Numbered from the stretch's first letter, positions 35,595-48,357 are shown. The stretch: DNA of 64,000 bases from Aequorivita sp. HC6-5 (GCA_905182755.1 CAJJCS010000005.1:62001-126000); one strand, 5' to 3'. The notes: generated by a model from the sequence alone, not told the origin. Translations and numbers: made by a program.

Positions 35595-38500
35595 ATGAAA
35601 AAATATATTTTAAGCGTTTTTATTTGTTTGCTAACAAGTTCCAGTTTTTCTCAATCATCAAATTGGAAGTTAATAGATGTTGAAAAAACTAACTTTTCAA
35701 ATACATCCCTTAAACTCAGAAAAACAGTTCCTACTAGTTTTAAAATTTATGAATTAGATACTAAAAAAATCAAAAAAGAGCTCTCCTTTGCAAAAGTAAA
35801 TGAATTGATTTTAATTGAACTACCAACGCCAGATGGCGTACAGAAGTTTTCAATAAAAAAGGCCTCCTCACTATCAGAAGAACTTACTCTAAAATTTCCT
35901 ATGATTGCATCGTATGTTGCCAAAGGAGTTGATAATACATCTGCGGTGGCAAGAATTAGTTTTGGAACAGACGGATTTCATGGTGTTATATTTTATGGGG
36001 ATAAACCTTCTTTTTATATAGACCCATATACAAAAAACAACGATTACTACATTGCCTACAGCAGGTCAAGCCTACCCCAAAGAGATCAAGAATTTAGATG
36101 TGGAGTTAATACACAACTAAAACGTAATGAAGTGATTGAAAACACTCAAAAAAATGCAAATGATGGGCTTTTAAGAACATTTCGCTTGGCTCTTGTGTGT
36201 TCGGGTAGAGTATGCAGAATTTCATCTCAATGACCAAGGAGTGGCAAATAATGCGTCAGATAACACAAAAAAAGCAGCTGTCTTATCTGCTATGAATACC
36301 TCTATGACAAGAATAAATGGTGTTTTTGAGCGTGATCTTGGTGTGAGAATGGAAATTGTTGGTAATAATGATCAGATTATTTTTCTAGATGCCGCCACAG
36401 ATGGTATCACTGATGGAAATGCTGGAACAATGATTAATCAAGTGCAAACAATTTGTGATAGTACAATTGGAAGTGCAAATTATGATATAGGGCATATCTT
36501 TAGTATTGGAGGTTCTGGTCTTGCAGGACTGGGTGTTGTCTGCATTAATGGCTCTAAAGCAAGAGGGGTTACGGGTATTGCTACTCCTACAGGAGACCCA
36601 TATGACATAGACTATGTGTCTCATGAAATGGGGCATCAGTTTGGGGCAAATCATACCCAAAATAATGGTTGTAATAGAAATAATTCAACAGCAGTAGAGC
36701 CAGGTAGCGCATCTACGATTATGGGCTACGCCGGTATTTGTGCCCCCAATGTACAAAACAATAGTGATGATCACTTTCATTCTGTAAGCATCACTGAAAT
36801 GTGGAATAAAATACAGTCTACAGCAAATTGTGCACAAACAACAGCAACAGGTAATAGTGCTCCAATTATTAGCGAGGGTCAAGATTACTCAATCCCAAAA
36901 TCAACTCCTTTTGTACTAAAAGGAAACGCCTCAGATATAAATCAAAATGACGTGTTAAGCTATAACTGGGAGCAAATAGATAATCAAGTAGTAACCATGC
37001 CGCCCGTCTCGACAAGTACCTCTGGGCCGGCTTTTAGATCTAATCCATCAATAAGCTCTCCTAATAGATATATGCCTGCATTACCAACAGTAATAGCAGG
37101 AAGTATCTCTAGTACATGGGAGGTAGTCCCTACGGTTGCAAGGGAGATGAATTTCTCGTTGGTTGTAAGAGATAATGTTGCTGGAGGTGCAAATAGTGCA
37201 AGAGATGACATAAAAGTAACAACACAAGATATAACACCATTTACAGTAGATGGACCTTCAACAAATGTTGATTGGCCCGTTGGCTCTTCACAAACAATTA
37301 ACTGGGTAGTTGGTGCTACAAATCAAGCCCCGGTGAATAGTCAAAGTATAAACATTTTGTTATCAACAGATGGTGGTATTAGTTTTCCAATAACGCTGGC
37401 TTCAGGAACAGCTAATGATGGTGCACATACCATTATAGTTCCAAATAATATTACCACTCAAGCAAGAATACTAGTTGAAGCGGCAGATAATATTTTTTAT
37501 AACGTTAACACTAGCAATTTTACAATTAGCGCCTCTGACCCAACATTTATTGTAACTAATACAACAGGAGTTGTAGAACTGTGCTCAAATAATATTACTT
37601 CGGCTACCTATAATATTTCGGTAGATTTTTTAAATAATTTTTCAGAAACTGTAAGCTTTTCAACCACTGGTGAACCCATAGGTTCGTCAGTAAGTTTTAG
37701 TCCAACAACTATAAATTCTAGTGGGACCGTAACCATGACTGTTAGTAATTTAAATTCAGTGGTGCCAGACTCATATTTGATAGACATCACTGCCTTTTCT
37801 AGTTCAATTACAAGAAATATAAATGTAACATTAAACATTTTAAACGCAACTTTTGAGCCTTTAAATTTAACATCACCAAGCAATAGTGAAACAGGTGTTT
37901 CCTTGACTCCTGTTTTTTCATGGGATGCCATTTCAAATGCAAGTTCTTATGATATTGAAATTGCTACAGATGTGAATTCAATTCAATTATAGCAACTCAA
38001 AACATAACAACCAATTCATATACTGCAGCCTCTTTAAACCAATCAACTACGTATTATTGGAGAGTTAAGGCTAAAAATAGTTGTGGGGAGGGTGATTTTT
38101 CATCAGTAAGCTCCTTCACTACCCAAACATGTTCTAGATGTGCTTCTCAAGGGACTACTCAGTATAATACTAGCACTACAAGAGTGATTTTTAACACCAT
38201 CGATAATGCTACTGGCAAACCCGCAGGATACAGTGATTACACAAACATAAGCACCGCTATAAATAGAAATACAACCTACGACCTAACAGTTCAAGTAAAT
38301 ACAGACGGCCCATATACAACTGGCACTATGGTTTGGATAGATTGGAACCAAAACTGTGATTTTGATGATACAGGTGAAGAGTATAATCTTGGGGTTACAG
38401 ATAACCAAAATGATGGCTTAACATCACAAAGCCCTTTATCTATCTTAATACCATCTGATGCCTCTGTTGGGCAAACTACCATGCGGGTATCTACTCAGTT

Positions 38501-40249
38501 CGGCGCATATCCTTCTTCATGCCTTCAAGGCTTTGATGGGGAAGTAGAAGATTATACCCTAAATATAATCAGTCCTAATTCTATTTCTTGGACAGGAGCA
38601 GTTAATACTTCTTGGAATAACACCTTAAACTGGAGCACAGGAGCTGTACCTACCACTCTTGATGCTGTGTTTATAAATGGCACATTCACTAATGAGCCCC
38701 TAATATCTAGTAGTACAAATGCTTTAGTTCAATCGGTAACTGTAGCCTCTGGAAACACCCTTACTATAGACGAGACTTCTTCTTTAAGCGTTTCTGGAGA
38801 TTTCGCAAATTCTGGCACAGTTACCCTAAACTCTACCGCAGATGATTTTTCTTCTCTAATTGTGGAAGGAACTGCTAGCGGAGATATCATTTACAATAGA
38901 TTTGTAAATGTATATGACGACACCCTTGGCGGTGGTTGGGATTTTGTAGGAGCCCCTGCCGATATGACCATTGAAGATTTTATAACGGCAAATGGAGCCA
39001 ACATACAAGTACTTGGTGATGATTATGCATTTGCCCAGTATGATAATGCAACTGGACAGTATACTAGATACGCAACAGACTTACAAACAGGAAGCTTTAC
39101 ACCTGCGCAAGGGTATGCAATGGCAATGTCATCAGAGGATCTGCCCCCACCTCCAGCAGGTGGCGTACCTGGAACTACAGTAGCCTTTACTGGTGCTATG
39201 CAGACAACAGATCAAACCATTAATATTATCAATAACGATGGTCTAAATAATGTTGGTAGAAGATGGAATTTGGTATCAAACCCTTTCCCTTCATATATAT
39301 CAGGAAATACTGCTGCAGGAGTTACTAACTTTATAGATGCAAACAGCACTGTTATTGATAATGAGCGTTTGGCTGTATATGGTTGGAATGGCTCTGATTA
39401 CGATATTTACAATGAGCTTTCAGGTGGTTTTTCAATGGCTCCTGGTCAAGCATTTTGGGTAGCTGCATTGAGCACATCAGATGCCGCTCTTGATTTCACA
39501 GCAGATATGCGTACAACCACAGGAACTGGAGATTTTGTTTCAGGCCCTCAGATTCTTACCTATCATGTAGAATTAAAATTATACAATGGAGAGTCGCAGC
39601 AGGCTGCAACCAAGCTCTACTTTAGAGATGGACTCTCTCTAGGTCTTGATCCTGGATATGACGCAGGAGCCTATAACCAATTAACAAAGTTAAGCACAAG
39701 GTTACTACAAGGGAGTCAGGAAACTGCATTTGCTAGAAACGCAATGGGCATGGATGCTATGCAAAACACCCGAGTGCCACTAGAAATATGGCAAAATGCA
39801 GGACAGACCTTTAGGGTGAGTATTGCAGATATGGATTTGCCAGAAGATATCTACGTATATCTAGAAGATACCTTAAACGGGACTCTTACCTCTTTAAAAG
39901 ACGCAGACTTTGAGCTAACAGCTCAAAGCAATCTTAGCGGAGTGGATAGATTCTTTATTGTCTTTAAAGACAACAGCGAACTCTCTAGCGGAGATACCCT
40001 TGGTATAAACGCCTTAAATGTATACAAAGCAAATACAGACAGCTTTGTTACCATAGCTGGCATCACCCAGAGTTAGGACAGTTAAACGCTACCATATTTA
40101 ACATACTAGGAATGACAGTGCGTGAAAAAGCGTTAAACCCAGCAACTGCAACCCAGACTATCTCTACAGACGGCTTGGCAAGTGGCTTGTATATCATACA
40201 ATTAAGATCAGGGAATCAAGTATTCATCAAAAAAGTAATTGTAAAATAG
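35595..40249 (+). pseudogene. Reprolysin-like metalloprotease with GEVED and T9SS domains, three frameshifts
   Basis: This very large secreted protease would have about 1,550 aa. The signal peptide is MKKYILSVFICLLTSSSFSQ. The catalytic HEMGHQFGANHT (HExxHxxGxxH, near 36622) marks an M12B/metzincin-type domain. Fn3-like and GEVED parts (GFDGEVEDYTL, near 38530) follow, then a T9SS tail (IFNILGMTVREKAL, GLYIIQLRSGNQVFIKKVIV). Three frame changes interrupt it: near 36205-36208 (one extra base before EYAEFHLNDQG), near 37971-37974 (one base missing before FNSIIAT), and in CCC at 40066-40068 (one C missing before PELGQLNATIF). Each correction restores family sequence to a TAG at 40249. Confidence 0.85.
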
Positions 40250-40293
40250 CTGTTTTTTGTTTTATTAATTCTTTTAGATTTTTAGTGATGTAT

Positions 40294-40325
40294 AAAAAAC
40301 CCGAAGCTAAGCTTCGGGTTTTTTG
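40294..40325 (+). terminator. Terminator after the reprolysin-like gene
   Basis: ACCCGAAGC pairs with GCTTCGGGT around TAA, with six T downstream. The stem is the same as that of the terminator at 35454-35484. Confidence 0.92.
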
Positions 40326-40389
40326 ATGTGATACTGAGAAAATTGTGATATTTTTTCAAGAAATATAGCGTTAATTCAAGGTTAAGAAA

Positions 40390-40420
40390 TTGTTATACCG
40401 CTCAATTCTAGTTATTTTCG
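40390..40420 (+). promoter_or_regulatory. Weak promoter before the M36 protease
   Basis: TTG (40390-40392) and TATTTTCG (40413-40420) are 20 bases apart. The -7 box differs from TAnnTTTG at one base. Confidence 0.35.
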
Positions 40421-40451
40421 CTATAAATCAAATTGATAACCCTATCTGATT

Positions 40452-43400
40452 ATGAAAATAAAGCAAATTCTTCAAGTCTTAACAATATTATTTTGTGTAA
40501 CCCTTAGTGCACAAAAGAGTGATGACAAAAAACAACAAGCAACTCTAGTATATCTATAGAGAAAGCTTTTGCAGCAAAAGAGTAATACCATCACAATTAC
40601 TCACCAACACACAAGTAGTGTTAGTGGCATTAACCATATATACCTAAGACAAGCTATTAATGGTATTGGAGTGTATGGGACAGAGTCTAGTATTCATACA
40701 GATGCCTCTGGAAAAACAATTGTAACACACAACAATTTAAAAAACAAGCTTTCTAATACTATAACCTCCAATAGTGCCAGCCTTACTGCCTCTGGGGCGA
40801 TATATGCTGTAGCAAATACTATGGGGTATTCTATAAATGGTCTTGAAGAAATAGCTTATGAGGGTGGCCCGAGCAAAAAAACACTCTTTAATAAGGGTGC
40901 TATTTCAGAAAATGACATTCCTGCAAAGTTATTATACTACTACTCAAAGAAAACTGGAACTAGAATAACCTGGGAGCTTTCAATTAAAGAAACAACAGGA
41001 GCAGATTGGTGGAATTTCCAAGTAGATGGTGTTACGGGAGAGATACTTCACAAAGAAAACTGGACCGTATCGTGTAATATTCTGGGAGATCATAACACGC
41101 ACAATCACTCAAATAACACAGAATTAGAAAATAACAGCACAGCCCCTTTACCTCAAAGTGCCTTAGCAGCACCCTCTGCATTGGTGGGTAACTATAATGT
41201 GTACCCAATGCCAGTAGAATCTCCTAATTATGGAACAAGAACATTGGTTGCAGATCCAGATAATGCAATCGCATCACCTTTTGGATGGCATGATACAAAT
41301 GGATCTGCAGGGCCAGAATATACTATCACAAGGGGAAACAACACCGATGCCTATGAGGATGGAGACAACGCAGGATATAGCCCAAATGGAGGCGCTGGTT
41401 TGACATTTAATTTCCCTATTAACGAAACCTACTCTAACGCAGATCAAAGCGAAGATGCTGTCATTACCAATCTATTTTACTGGAATAATATTATCCATGA
41501 TGTAGTATACCAATATGGATTTGATGAAGCTTCTGGAAATTTTCAAGAAAACAACTACGGAAACGGGGGTGCAGGAAGTGATTATGTAAATGCAGAAGCA
41601 CAGGACGGTTCTGGAACTTGTAACGCAAACTTTGGAACTCCTGGAGATGGAGGGAATCCAACCATGCAAATGTATGTGTGTGGTTCTAGAGATGGTGATT
41701 TAGATAACGGAGTAATTATCCATGAGTATGGACACGGGATTTCAAACAGATTAACAGGAGGAGCTGGCGCAGCTGGTTGTTTAGGTAATGAAGAGCAAAT
41801 GGGTGAAGGATGGAGTGATTACTACGCCCTTATGATGACTATAGAACCAGCAGATGCTGGCCCTGATGCAAGACCCATAGGGACATGGCTTACAGGGTCT
41901 GGACCTGATGGAGCAAGTATTAGAACCTATGACTACAGCACAGACTTTACAGTAAACCCTCACACCTATGATGATATCATGACAGAATCTATTCCACACG
42001 GCGTAGGATCTGTTTGGGCTGCAATGCTTTGGGATATGACCTGGAAGCTTATAGACACTGAAGGTTTTGATCCAGACATTTACAATGGTACTTCAGGAAA
42101 TAACATTGCACTAGTACTTGTTACAGAAGCAATGAAACTACAACCTTGTTCTCCAGGACTTGTAGATGGTCGTGATGCAATTATTGCCGCAGACCAAGCA
42201 ATTTATGGAGGAGCACACCTGTGTGAAATATGGGAAGCCTTTGCTGCAAGAGGTTTAGGATTTAGTGCAAATCAAGGAAGCTCAAATAGTAGATCTGATG
42301 GGACAGAGGCTTTTGACCTCCCTCCTACATTTTCTTCTTTTGAAACTATTGAAGAAGTTTGTCTTGCAGATGGCCTGCAAACTGGACTTGGTGGAGGCGC
42401 ACCAACAGGAGGTGTATATAGTGGTATTGGTGTTTCCGATGACGGAAATGGAACTACCTACACCTTTGACCCCTCAATAGCTGGAAATGGTTCTGTTACT
42501 ATAGGATATGCAATTAATGATTTTTGTACAGGCCTTCCAGGAACCCTCACAGATACTATTTTGGTGACAGATTTAGCGCCAGAGATTATTTGTAAAGGTG
42601 CTGGAGTATTAGTTTTAAATGGTATCGCACAAGACACACCAGGATTAATTATTGAAGATTTAAACATCGTTAGCACAACAATAAACATTAGCCAAGATGT
42701 TGCTATTACAGATTTAAACTTACGTTTAGACATCTCTCATACCTATGTTGAAGACATGATCATTACCCTTACTTCACCGGGAGGAACAGCAGCTTCGGTT
42801 GTTTATAATGGTGCTGCAGATGGCTGCTCTGGAGATAACCTAATAACTTTGCTTGATGATGCATCTATTAACGCATTAGCATGTAATATGGGCGGAAATG
42901 CGTTTCCAGAAGTAGATTACATGCCAAGTAACCCTCTTAGCATATTTAATGGAGAATTCACACAAGGTGATTGGACATTATCTGTAGAAGATACTTTTAG
43001 TTCAGATCAAGGAGTTGTAAACGCTTGGGGACTAGAATACACCTATGAGTTTGACTCTCAACCTCTAGATGTATTTTTAGATATTACACAAAATGCAACT
43101 GTTAATGCACAAGATTTCTTGGAAAGTGTAGCACTGGCTTGTGGAGGATATAGTACTTTAGCGGGAACACCTTTAGATACGACAGTTTCATTTACTATAA
43201 CAGACGTTGGGCTTACCAATGTAGCATTGGAAGTAACTAGTGATACAGGAATTACTACTACCTGTACTGCCATTGCCAATGTTATTGAAAACACTACTGG
43301 AGGACAAGTAATTACCTGCCCAGATGACCTTACAATTAACTGTGGAGAAGATACTTCTCCCGCAAGCACAGGCACGGCAACCGCAATTTCAAATTGCAGC

Positions 43401-45507
43401 TACAGACTCTGTGGTTACTTTTAATGACACTGTAGAGGCAACTTGTGGTGCTACTCAAATAATCACAAGAACCTGGACAGCCCAAGATGCCTGCGAAAAC
43501 CCAGTTGCAACATGTATCCAAATTATAACTGTAGTAGATCAAACACCGCCGGTGGCTAGCTGTCCCGCAGATATTTCAGTAGATACAGATCTCAACCAAT
43601 GTAGCGCTTTAGTAGATTATGTTGTTGAAGGTACAGATTCATGCGGTAGTGTCACCATAACACAAATAAGTGGCCTAGTCTCTGGAAGTATGTTCCCTAT
43701 TGGAGATACCCTAAATTTATTTGAAATACAAGATCAGTGCGGAAATATTTCTGAATGTTCTTTTGTGGTAACTGTTGTAAACAACAATACAGCTCAGGCT
43801 ATTTGTCAAGACATCACCATTGCATTAGACGCTATGGGCATGGCAACTATAACACCTTCAGATATTAATGGCGGTACTGTAGTTCTTTGTGATACAGCAG
43901 ACACCACTATAGACATAGACACTTTCACATGTGATAACATAGGGCCAAACAATGTAACACTGAGTGTTGTTGACTCTACTGGAGCAATTACAAGTTGCGT
44001 GGCTGTTGTAACCGTAGAGGATATGATTGCCCCTGAGGTAATATGCCAAAACATTACAGTGGCTCTAAACTCCTCAGGTGTTGCAAATATTACCGCAGCT
44101 ATGATTGATGGAGGAAGTACAGATAACTGCGCAGTAGAAACAGCAAGCATAGACACTACAAGTTTTGATTGTTCTAATGTTGGCCTGAATATAGTAACAC
44201 TTACGGTTACAGATACTAGCGGCAATACAAACTCTTGTACAGCAGAGGTACTTGTAGAAGACACCTTAGCGCCCTCAGCAATTTGCCAAGACATTACCGT
44301 AGAACTTGGCCCAGATGGGACTGCAACCATTTCTAGTGCAGATATAGACAACGGATCCTCAGACAATTGTGGTGAGGTTACCTATGAGTTAACACCTACT
44401 ACTTTTGATTGTTCAAACATTGGATCAAACATAGTTAACTTACTTGTTTTTGATAGTAATGGCTTGGCCTCAGAATGTTTTGCAACAGTTACTGTATTAG
44501 ACACTGCTGCACCTGCTGCTATTTGCCAAGATATTACTATTTCTCTTGATTTGGATTATACAGCCACCATAACTCCAGCAGATATAGATGGCGGAAGTTT
44601 CGATAACTGTACTTTAAGTAACACCTCAATAGACATAAACACCTTTGATTGCTCTAACTTGGGCCCAAATACAGTTACTTTAACAGTGACAGACCAAAAT
44701 GGTAACCAATCTAGCTGTGAGGCGGTTGTTACTGTTATAGAAGGGCTCAACACCCCTATTGCGGTTTGTCAAAACATAACTGTCACACTTGGCGAAGATG
44801 GAACAGCAACTATACTTGCAAGTGCGATTGATGCAGGTTCATTAGGGGCTCGATGTATTGACGCTTTTAGCATAGATATAGACACCTTCTTATGTACAGA
44901 TATTGGAACCCTTGTAGAAGTAGAATTTACAGTTACTAATGCTGCTGGTGATACAGATAGCTGTATTGCGTATGTAAACGTAATAGATGGTATTACGCCA
45001 GAGATTACATGTCCAGAAGATCAAACAGTAACAAGTGATGGCCCATACCCATTACCAGATTACTTTGCAACTGGGCAAGCAGTAGTTACTGATAACTGTT
45101 TAGATTTAATAACAGTGTTTAATCAAAACCCTACTGCAGGAACGTTAATGCCCCAGGGAGTGCATATTATCACGTTATCTACCCAGGATATAAGCGGTTT
45201 TACTGCAGAGTGTGAATTCACCCTTACTGTTATCGATAATTTAGGGAGCCAAAACACAACTGCTTTACGCACAATTAAAGTGTATCCAAACCCTGCCAAT
45301 GATGTTATAACTCTTAGTAACCCTCAAAATATAAATCTTAGGAGTGTATCTATTTATGACATGACTGGAAGGCTTATTATCACTAAAGATTTGCAAGCTG
45401 CAAGCCAACAAAGCACTATTGATATTAGCGCATTACAAAGCGGAAATTACCTGCTATTTATAAAAAGTACGTATGGGCAAATTACCAAACAGTTACTAAA
45501 AGAGTAA
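40452..45507 (+). pseudogene. M36 fungalysin-type metalloprotease with HYR-like repeats and T9SS domain, three frameshifts
   Basis: This secreted protease would have about 1,680 aa. The true start is the ATG at 40452, which gives the signal peptide MKIKQILQVLTILFCVTLSA. After a propeptide-like region comes the M36 domain, with the zinc site IIHEYGHGISNRL (near 41719) and the third ligand in EQMGEGWSDYYALMM. A P-type domain (about 42640-43050), an HYR domain, five near-80-aa repeats (43794-45000), another HYR domain and a T9SS tail (IKVYPNPANDVITL) follow. Frame changes lie near 40538-40546 and 40570-40585 (N-terminus) and near 43397-43399 (one extra base before ATDSVVTFNDTV). The cell probably makes an intact enzyme that cuts large proteins. 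Confidence 0.85.
43794..45000 (+). repeat. Five tandem ~80-codon repeats inside the M36 protease
   Basis: Each copy starts with IC(Q)xITVxL-like sequence, then TITxxDIDGGS, FDCSN-like sequence, VTLTVTDxxGN and a closing SCxAxVTVxD. The fifth copy is the most divergent. The repeats form Ig-like stalk units between the HYR domains. Confidence 0.85.
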
Positions 45508-45552
45508 GGCTTATGACCCTTGCCCTTTATATTTATTTTTCTTTAAAATTTT

Positions 45553-45588
45553 AAACCGTCAACAACCCAGTGTTGTTGACGGTTTTTT
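45553..45588 (+). terminator. Terminator after the M36 protease
   Basis: AACCGTCAACAAC and GTTGTTGACGGTT pair around CCAGT, followed by T-rich sequence. Confidence 0.9.
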
Positions 45589-45631
45589 AATACTTTTAAT
45601 ATCTAAATCAAAATTCCTTTACTTACTGGCT

Positions 45632-46504
45632 TTGAATATTCTAGAAACCTACATTGTACCGCCCCTTGAAGCGCCTATAAGGCTTTCTGACCTTAGGGCA
45701 GGAACTTTCTCCTTGATAGTATCTAGAAAAGCATTTACCAAACTCATAAAGGCAAATTTGGTGCACGTAAATAATAATTTAAGCACCACGGCAACACCTC
45801 TTTTGGGCGGGGAGATCATTACAGTTTTTAGAGATCAAACCCCAATCAAAAAACCTAGTATTAAAATTCCTTTGGAAGTTATCTATGAGGATGAGTATCT
45901 AGCAATTATCAACAAACCTCCAGGGGTTGAGGTGAGCGGCAACAAAAGATACACCATCGCTAATGCACTTGACAAGGCCTTAAAAAGAAGCAATCAAGAA
46001 GATGCTTTGCAACGTCCAGAGCCAATACACAGGCTAGATTACCCTACTAGTGGATGTCTACTCATAGGTAAAACATCTACATCTGTGATGATGCTTAATA
46101 GAGCCTTCCAAGAAAAAAAAATAGACAAAGTATATTATGCCATTACCATAGGGAAACAAAAAACTAACGGAACTATTAAAAGCCCTCTGGAAGGGAAATC
46201 ATGTATTTCACATTTTGAGGTTATAGACACTGTTGCCTCTATAAAGTATGAAGCGCTAAACTTAGTTAAGCTTATTCCAGAAACGGGAAGAAAACACCAA
46301 CTAAGAAAACATTTAGCAGCTATCCAAAATCCTATTATGGGAGACAACCAATATGGTACAGATGGAAATAAAGGTATGGGTAATGGCTTATACCTGCACG
46401 CCTACTCTATAAATTTTATACATCCTGCAACAGCGCTTACAATTTCAGAACATATTAAATTACCTAAAAAATTTACACGCATATTCAAACAAATAAGGCT
46501 CTAA
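45632..46504 (+). CDS. RluA-type pseudouridine synthase
   Basis: This enzyme isomerises uridine in rRNA or tRNA. It has 290 aa, an N-terminal S4-like RNA-binding part (FTKLIKANLVHVNN) and the RluA catalytic core with the Asp in EPIHRLDYPTSGCLLIGKT. HPATALTISEHIKLP closes it. The start seems to be TTG at 45632, since no ATG exists until codon 149 and the S4 part would otherwise be lost. The target uridine is unknown. Confidence 0.87.
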   Translation: MNILETYIVPPLEAPIRLSDLRAGTFSLIVSRKAFTKLIKANLVHVNNNLSTTATPLLGGEIITVFRDQTPIKKPSIKIPLEVIYEDEYLAIINKPPGVEVSGNKRYTIANALDKALKRSNQEDALQRPEPIHRLDYPTSGCLLIGKTSTSVMMLNRAFQEKKIDKVYYAITIGKQKTNGTIKSPLEGKSCISHFEVIDTVASIKYEALNLVKLIPETGRKHQLRKHLAAIQNPIMGDNQYGTDGNKGMGNGLYLHAYSINFIHPATALTISEHIKLPKKFTRIFKQIRL

Positions 46505-46561
46505 AATTAAAGGCTATTTGTTTATTATAAATTGTATTTTTAAATCTTAAAATATAGATTT

Positions 46562-46918
46562 ATGCTTCCATGGCACCAATACCTTTTAGGGCTTCTTTTT
46601 GTTATCGCTGGAGCCAATCACTTTAGGACTCCAAAAATATATGAGCGCATTATGCCTCTATATATTCCATCACCAAGTTTTATGGTGCTCTTATCTGGTA
46701 TAACTGAAATGATTGCAGGGTTTCTATTATTAAACCCTCAAACACAAAATTTTGGCGTTTGGTGTATCATAGGCCAGCTAGTCATTTTTCTTGCAGTCCA
46801 TATCCATATGCTACAAAACAAAGAAGCTTCTCTACAACTTCCTAAATGGTTTCTTATGCTAAGAATTCCGTTACAATTTGGTATGATGTACTGGGCATCT
46901 CAATATCTAGTGGCATGA
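46562..46918 (+). CDS. DoxX-like membrane protein
   Basis: This 118-aa integral protein has four hydrophobic segments (YLLGLLFVIAGANHF, FMVLLSGITEMIAGFLLL, WCIIGQLVIFLAVHI, MLRIPLQFGMMYWASQY). The fold and length match the DoxX/SURF4-like family, whose biochemical role is poorly known. Its stop overlaps the ATG of the AlkB gene (ATGA), so they are co-translated. Confidence 0.82.
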   Translation: MLPWHQYLLGLLFVIAGANHFRTPKIYERIMPLYIPSPSFMVLLSGITEMIAGFLLLNPQTQNFGVWCIIGQLVIFLAVHIHMLQNKEASLQLPKWFLMLRIPLQFGMMYWASQYLVA

Positions 46919-47539
46919 ATTTATTTGAAGAAAACCCTGGCCTAGAGAAAATTATCTTGCCCATGAAAGATGCACAGGTAAGCTATTATCCAAATTTTTA
47001 TACCCAGGCAGAAGCCTTAGTACTTCAAGATAAAATACAACAACAAACCCCCTGGCAAGAAGATGATATTAAACTCTTTGGTAAGGTTTTTAAACAGCCT
47101 AGACTCACTGCATTGTATGGAGATACCAACAAGCCCTACACCTATTCAAACATTACAATGTTTCCAAACCAGTGGAGCCCTACGCTATTAAAAATCAAAC
47201 AAGACATTGAGGCTGTAAGCAATCAAAAATTTACATCTGTGCTGCTTAATTTATACCGTGACGGCAAAGACTCTAACGGGTGGCACAGTGATGATGAAAA
47301 AGAGCTAGGGAACCCATCCTTTTATTGCCTCTTTATCTTTTGGAGCAAAAAGGATATTTCATTTCAGGCACAAACTAGACACCAGCCTTAAGTTTAAAAT
47401 AGAATTAGAACCTGGTAGTTTGCTACTTATGGGAGGAGCAACACAAGAATTTTGGAAACATCAAATTCCAAAAACAAAAAGAGTGGTTGAGCCAAGAATA
47501 AACCTGACCTTTAGGCGTATTAAAGACAAAACTGATTAA
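46915..47539 (+). pseudogene. AlkB-type alpha-ketoglutarate-dependent dioxygenase, frameshifted
   Basis: This Fe(II)/2-oxoglutarate enzyme repairs alkylated bases. From the ATG at 46915 it begins MNLFEENPGLEKIILPMKDA. The iron site WHSDDE and the substrate part (LTALYGDTNKPYTYSNITMF) are present. One T too many in the TTTT run at 47320-47323 breaks the frame. After correction IASLSFGAKRIFHFRHKLDT follows, with the His iron ligand in FWKHQIPKTKRVVEPRINLT and the Arg pair RINLTFRR, to a TAA at 47539. The corrected length of about 207 aa is normal. It overlaps the DoxX gene by four bases. Confidence 0.85.
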
Positions 47540-47552
47540 ATAGTTATTAATC

Positions 47553-48332
47553 CTAGCCGTAGATTTCGTTCAAGATACTGGCCAAACGCAGGCCTGCTTT
47601 TTGAAGTTGTTTTCTAGACACATTTACATATCTGTACATATACTTGTATCCTAGGTTGTCACCCTGTGTAGTATTTGCGTATACATCTTCACACAGTGTG
47701 CGGCTCTCATACATCCAATCTGTAACAGCGCCACTTTGTATGGTTTGAATTTCTTTTTTACTCAGTACATCTACATTACTGGTTAACTCTGTATAGCTCA
47801 TTTCATAGCCCTCTATAATTTTTGTATCCCAAACACTATGCAAATTGGTTTGCTTGCCAAACCATTTTACTTTAAAGGAGTTTCCTCCTCTATCTTCTTT
47901 GAGCCCTACGTGAAGTGGCATATGCAAATCACCAATGAAATGCACCAACATTCTTAGGTAAAATTCCTTGTCTTTTTGGCTTGCGGTTGCATCTTTAAGA
48001 ACATCTATACAGTTTTGAATCCCAACAATAATATCTCCCTTTTTGTTTTTAGGAGTATTCTCATACTTCGCGCCAAAAGGAAAACTCACATAATGCCATG
48101 GAGCGTATTTCCTGTAGGCGTCATCACTGCGTATCTCATCTGCATAGGTAGATACAAAAGCCAAAGACTCTCCCCCCAGTAGCGCCGAAATTTTCTTAGC
48201 TGCCTTTTTGGATAAATGCTTGGTAGCAATTTCTCCCATAGTGCGGTGTCCTGTTTTTCCCCAATCTTCAGAGGCTGTAAGGGAGGAGCTAGAAAATAAT
48301 ACAACAAACACTACAATTAGAAGAGATCTCAT
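47553..48332 (-). CDS. S1/P1 nuclease family protein
   Basis: This exported zinc nuclease of 259 aa degrades single-stranded nucleic acids or 3'-nucleotides. The signal peptide is MRSLLIVVFVVLFSSSSLTA. The Trp-Gly of EDWGKTGHRTMGEIA forms part of the zinc site, with further ligands in TYADEIRSDD, HFIGDLHMPLHVGLKEDRGG and NLHSVWDTKIIEGYE. The three-zinc arrangement is typical. It lies head-to-tail with AlkB, 13 bases apart in convergent direction. Confidence 0.9.
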   Translation of the reverse strand: MRSLLIVVFVVLFSSSSLTASEDWGKTGHRTMGEIATKHLSKKAAKKISALLGGESLAFVSTYADEIRSDDAYRKYAPWHYVSFPFGAKYENTPKNKKGDIIVGIQNCIDVLKDATASQKDKEFYLRMLVHFIGDLHMPLHVGLKEDRGGNSFKVKWFGKQTNLHSVWDTKIIEGYEMSYTELTSNVDVLSKKEIQTIQSGAVTDWMYESRTLCEDVYANTTQGDNLGYKYMYRYVNVSRKQLQKAGLRLASILNEIYG

Positions 48333-48349
48333 AAAACAACTATTTTACA

Positions 48350-48357
48350 CAAATATA
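48350..48357 (-). promoter_or_regulatory. -7 box of the S1/P1 nuclease
   Basis: TATATTTG on the minus strand matches TAnnTTTG, 17 bases before the ATG at 48332. A TTG lies about 24 bases upstream, one beyond the usual spacing. Confidence 0.4.

Noticed and set aside
43806-44366. 186-codon open frame opposite the M36 repeats
   Set aside because: It is a shadow of the repeated Thr/Val-rich coding sequence and lacks any domain.
43794-45000. Repeat block as a CRISPR-like array
   Set aside because: The units are 240 bases, coding and diverged, without short identical repeats and spacers.
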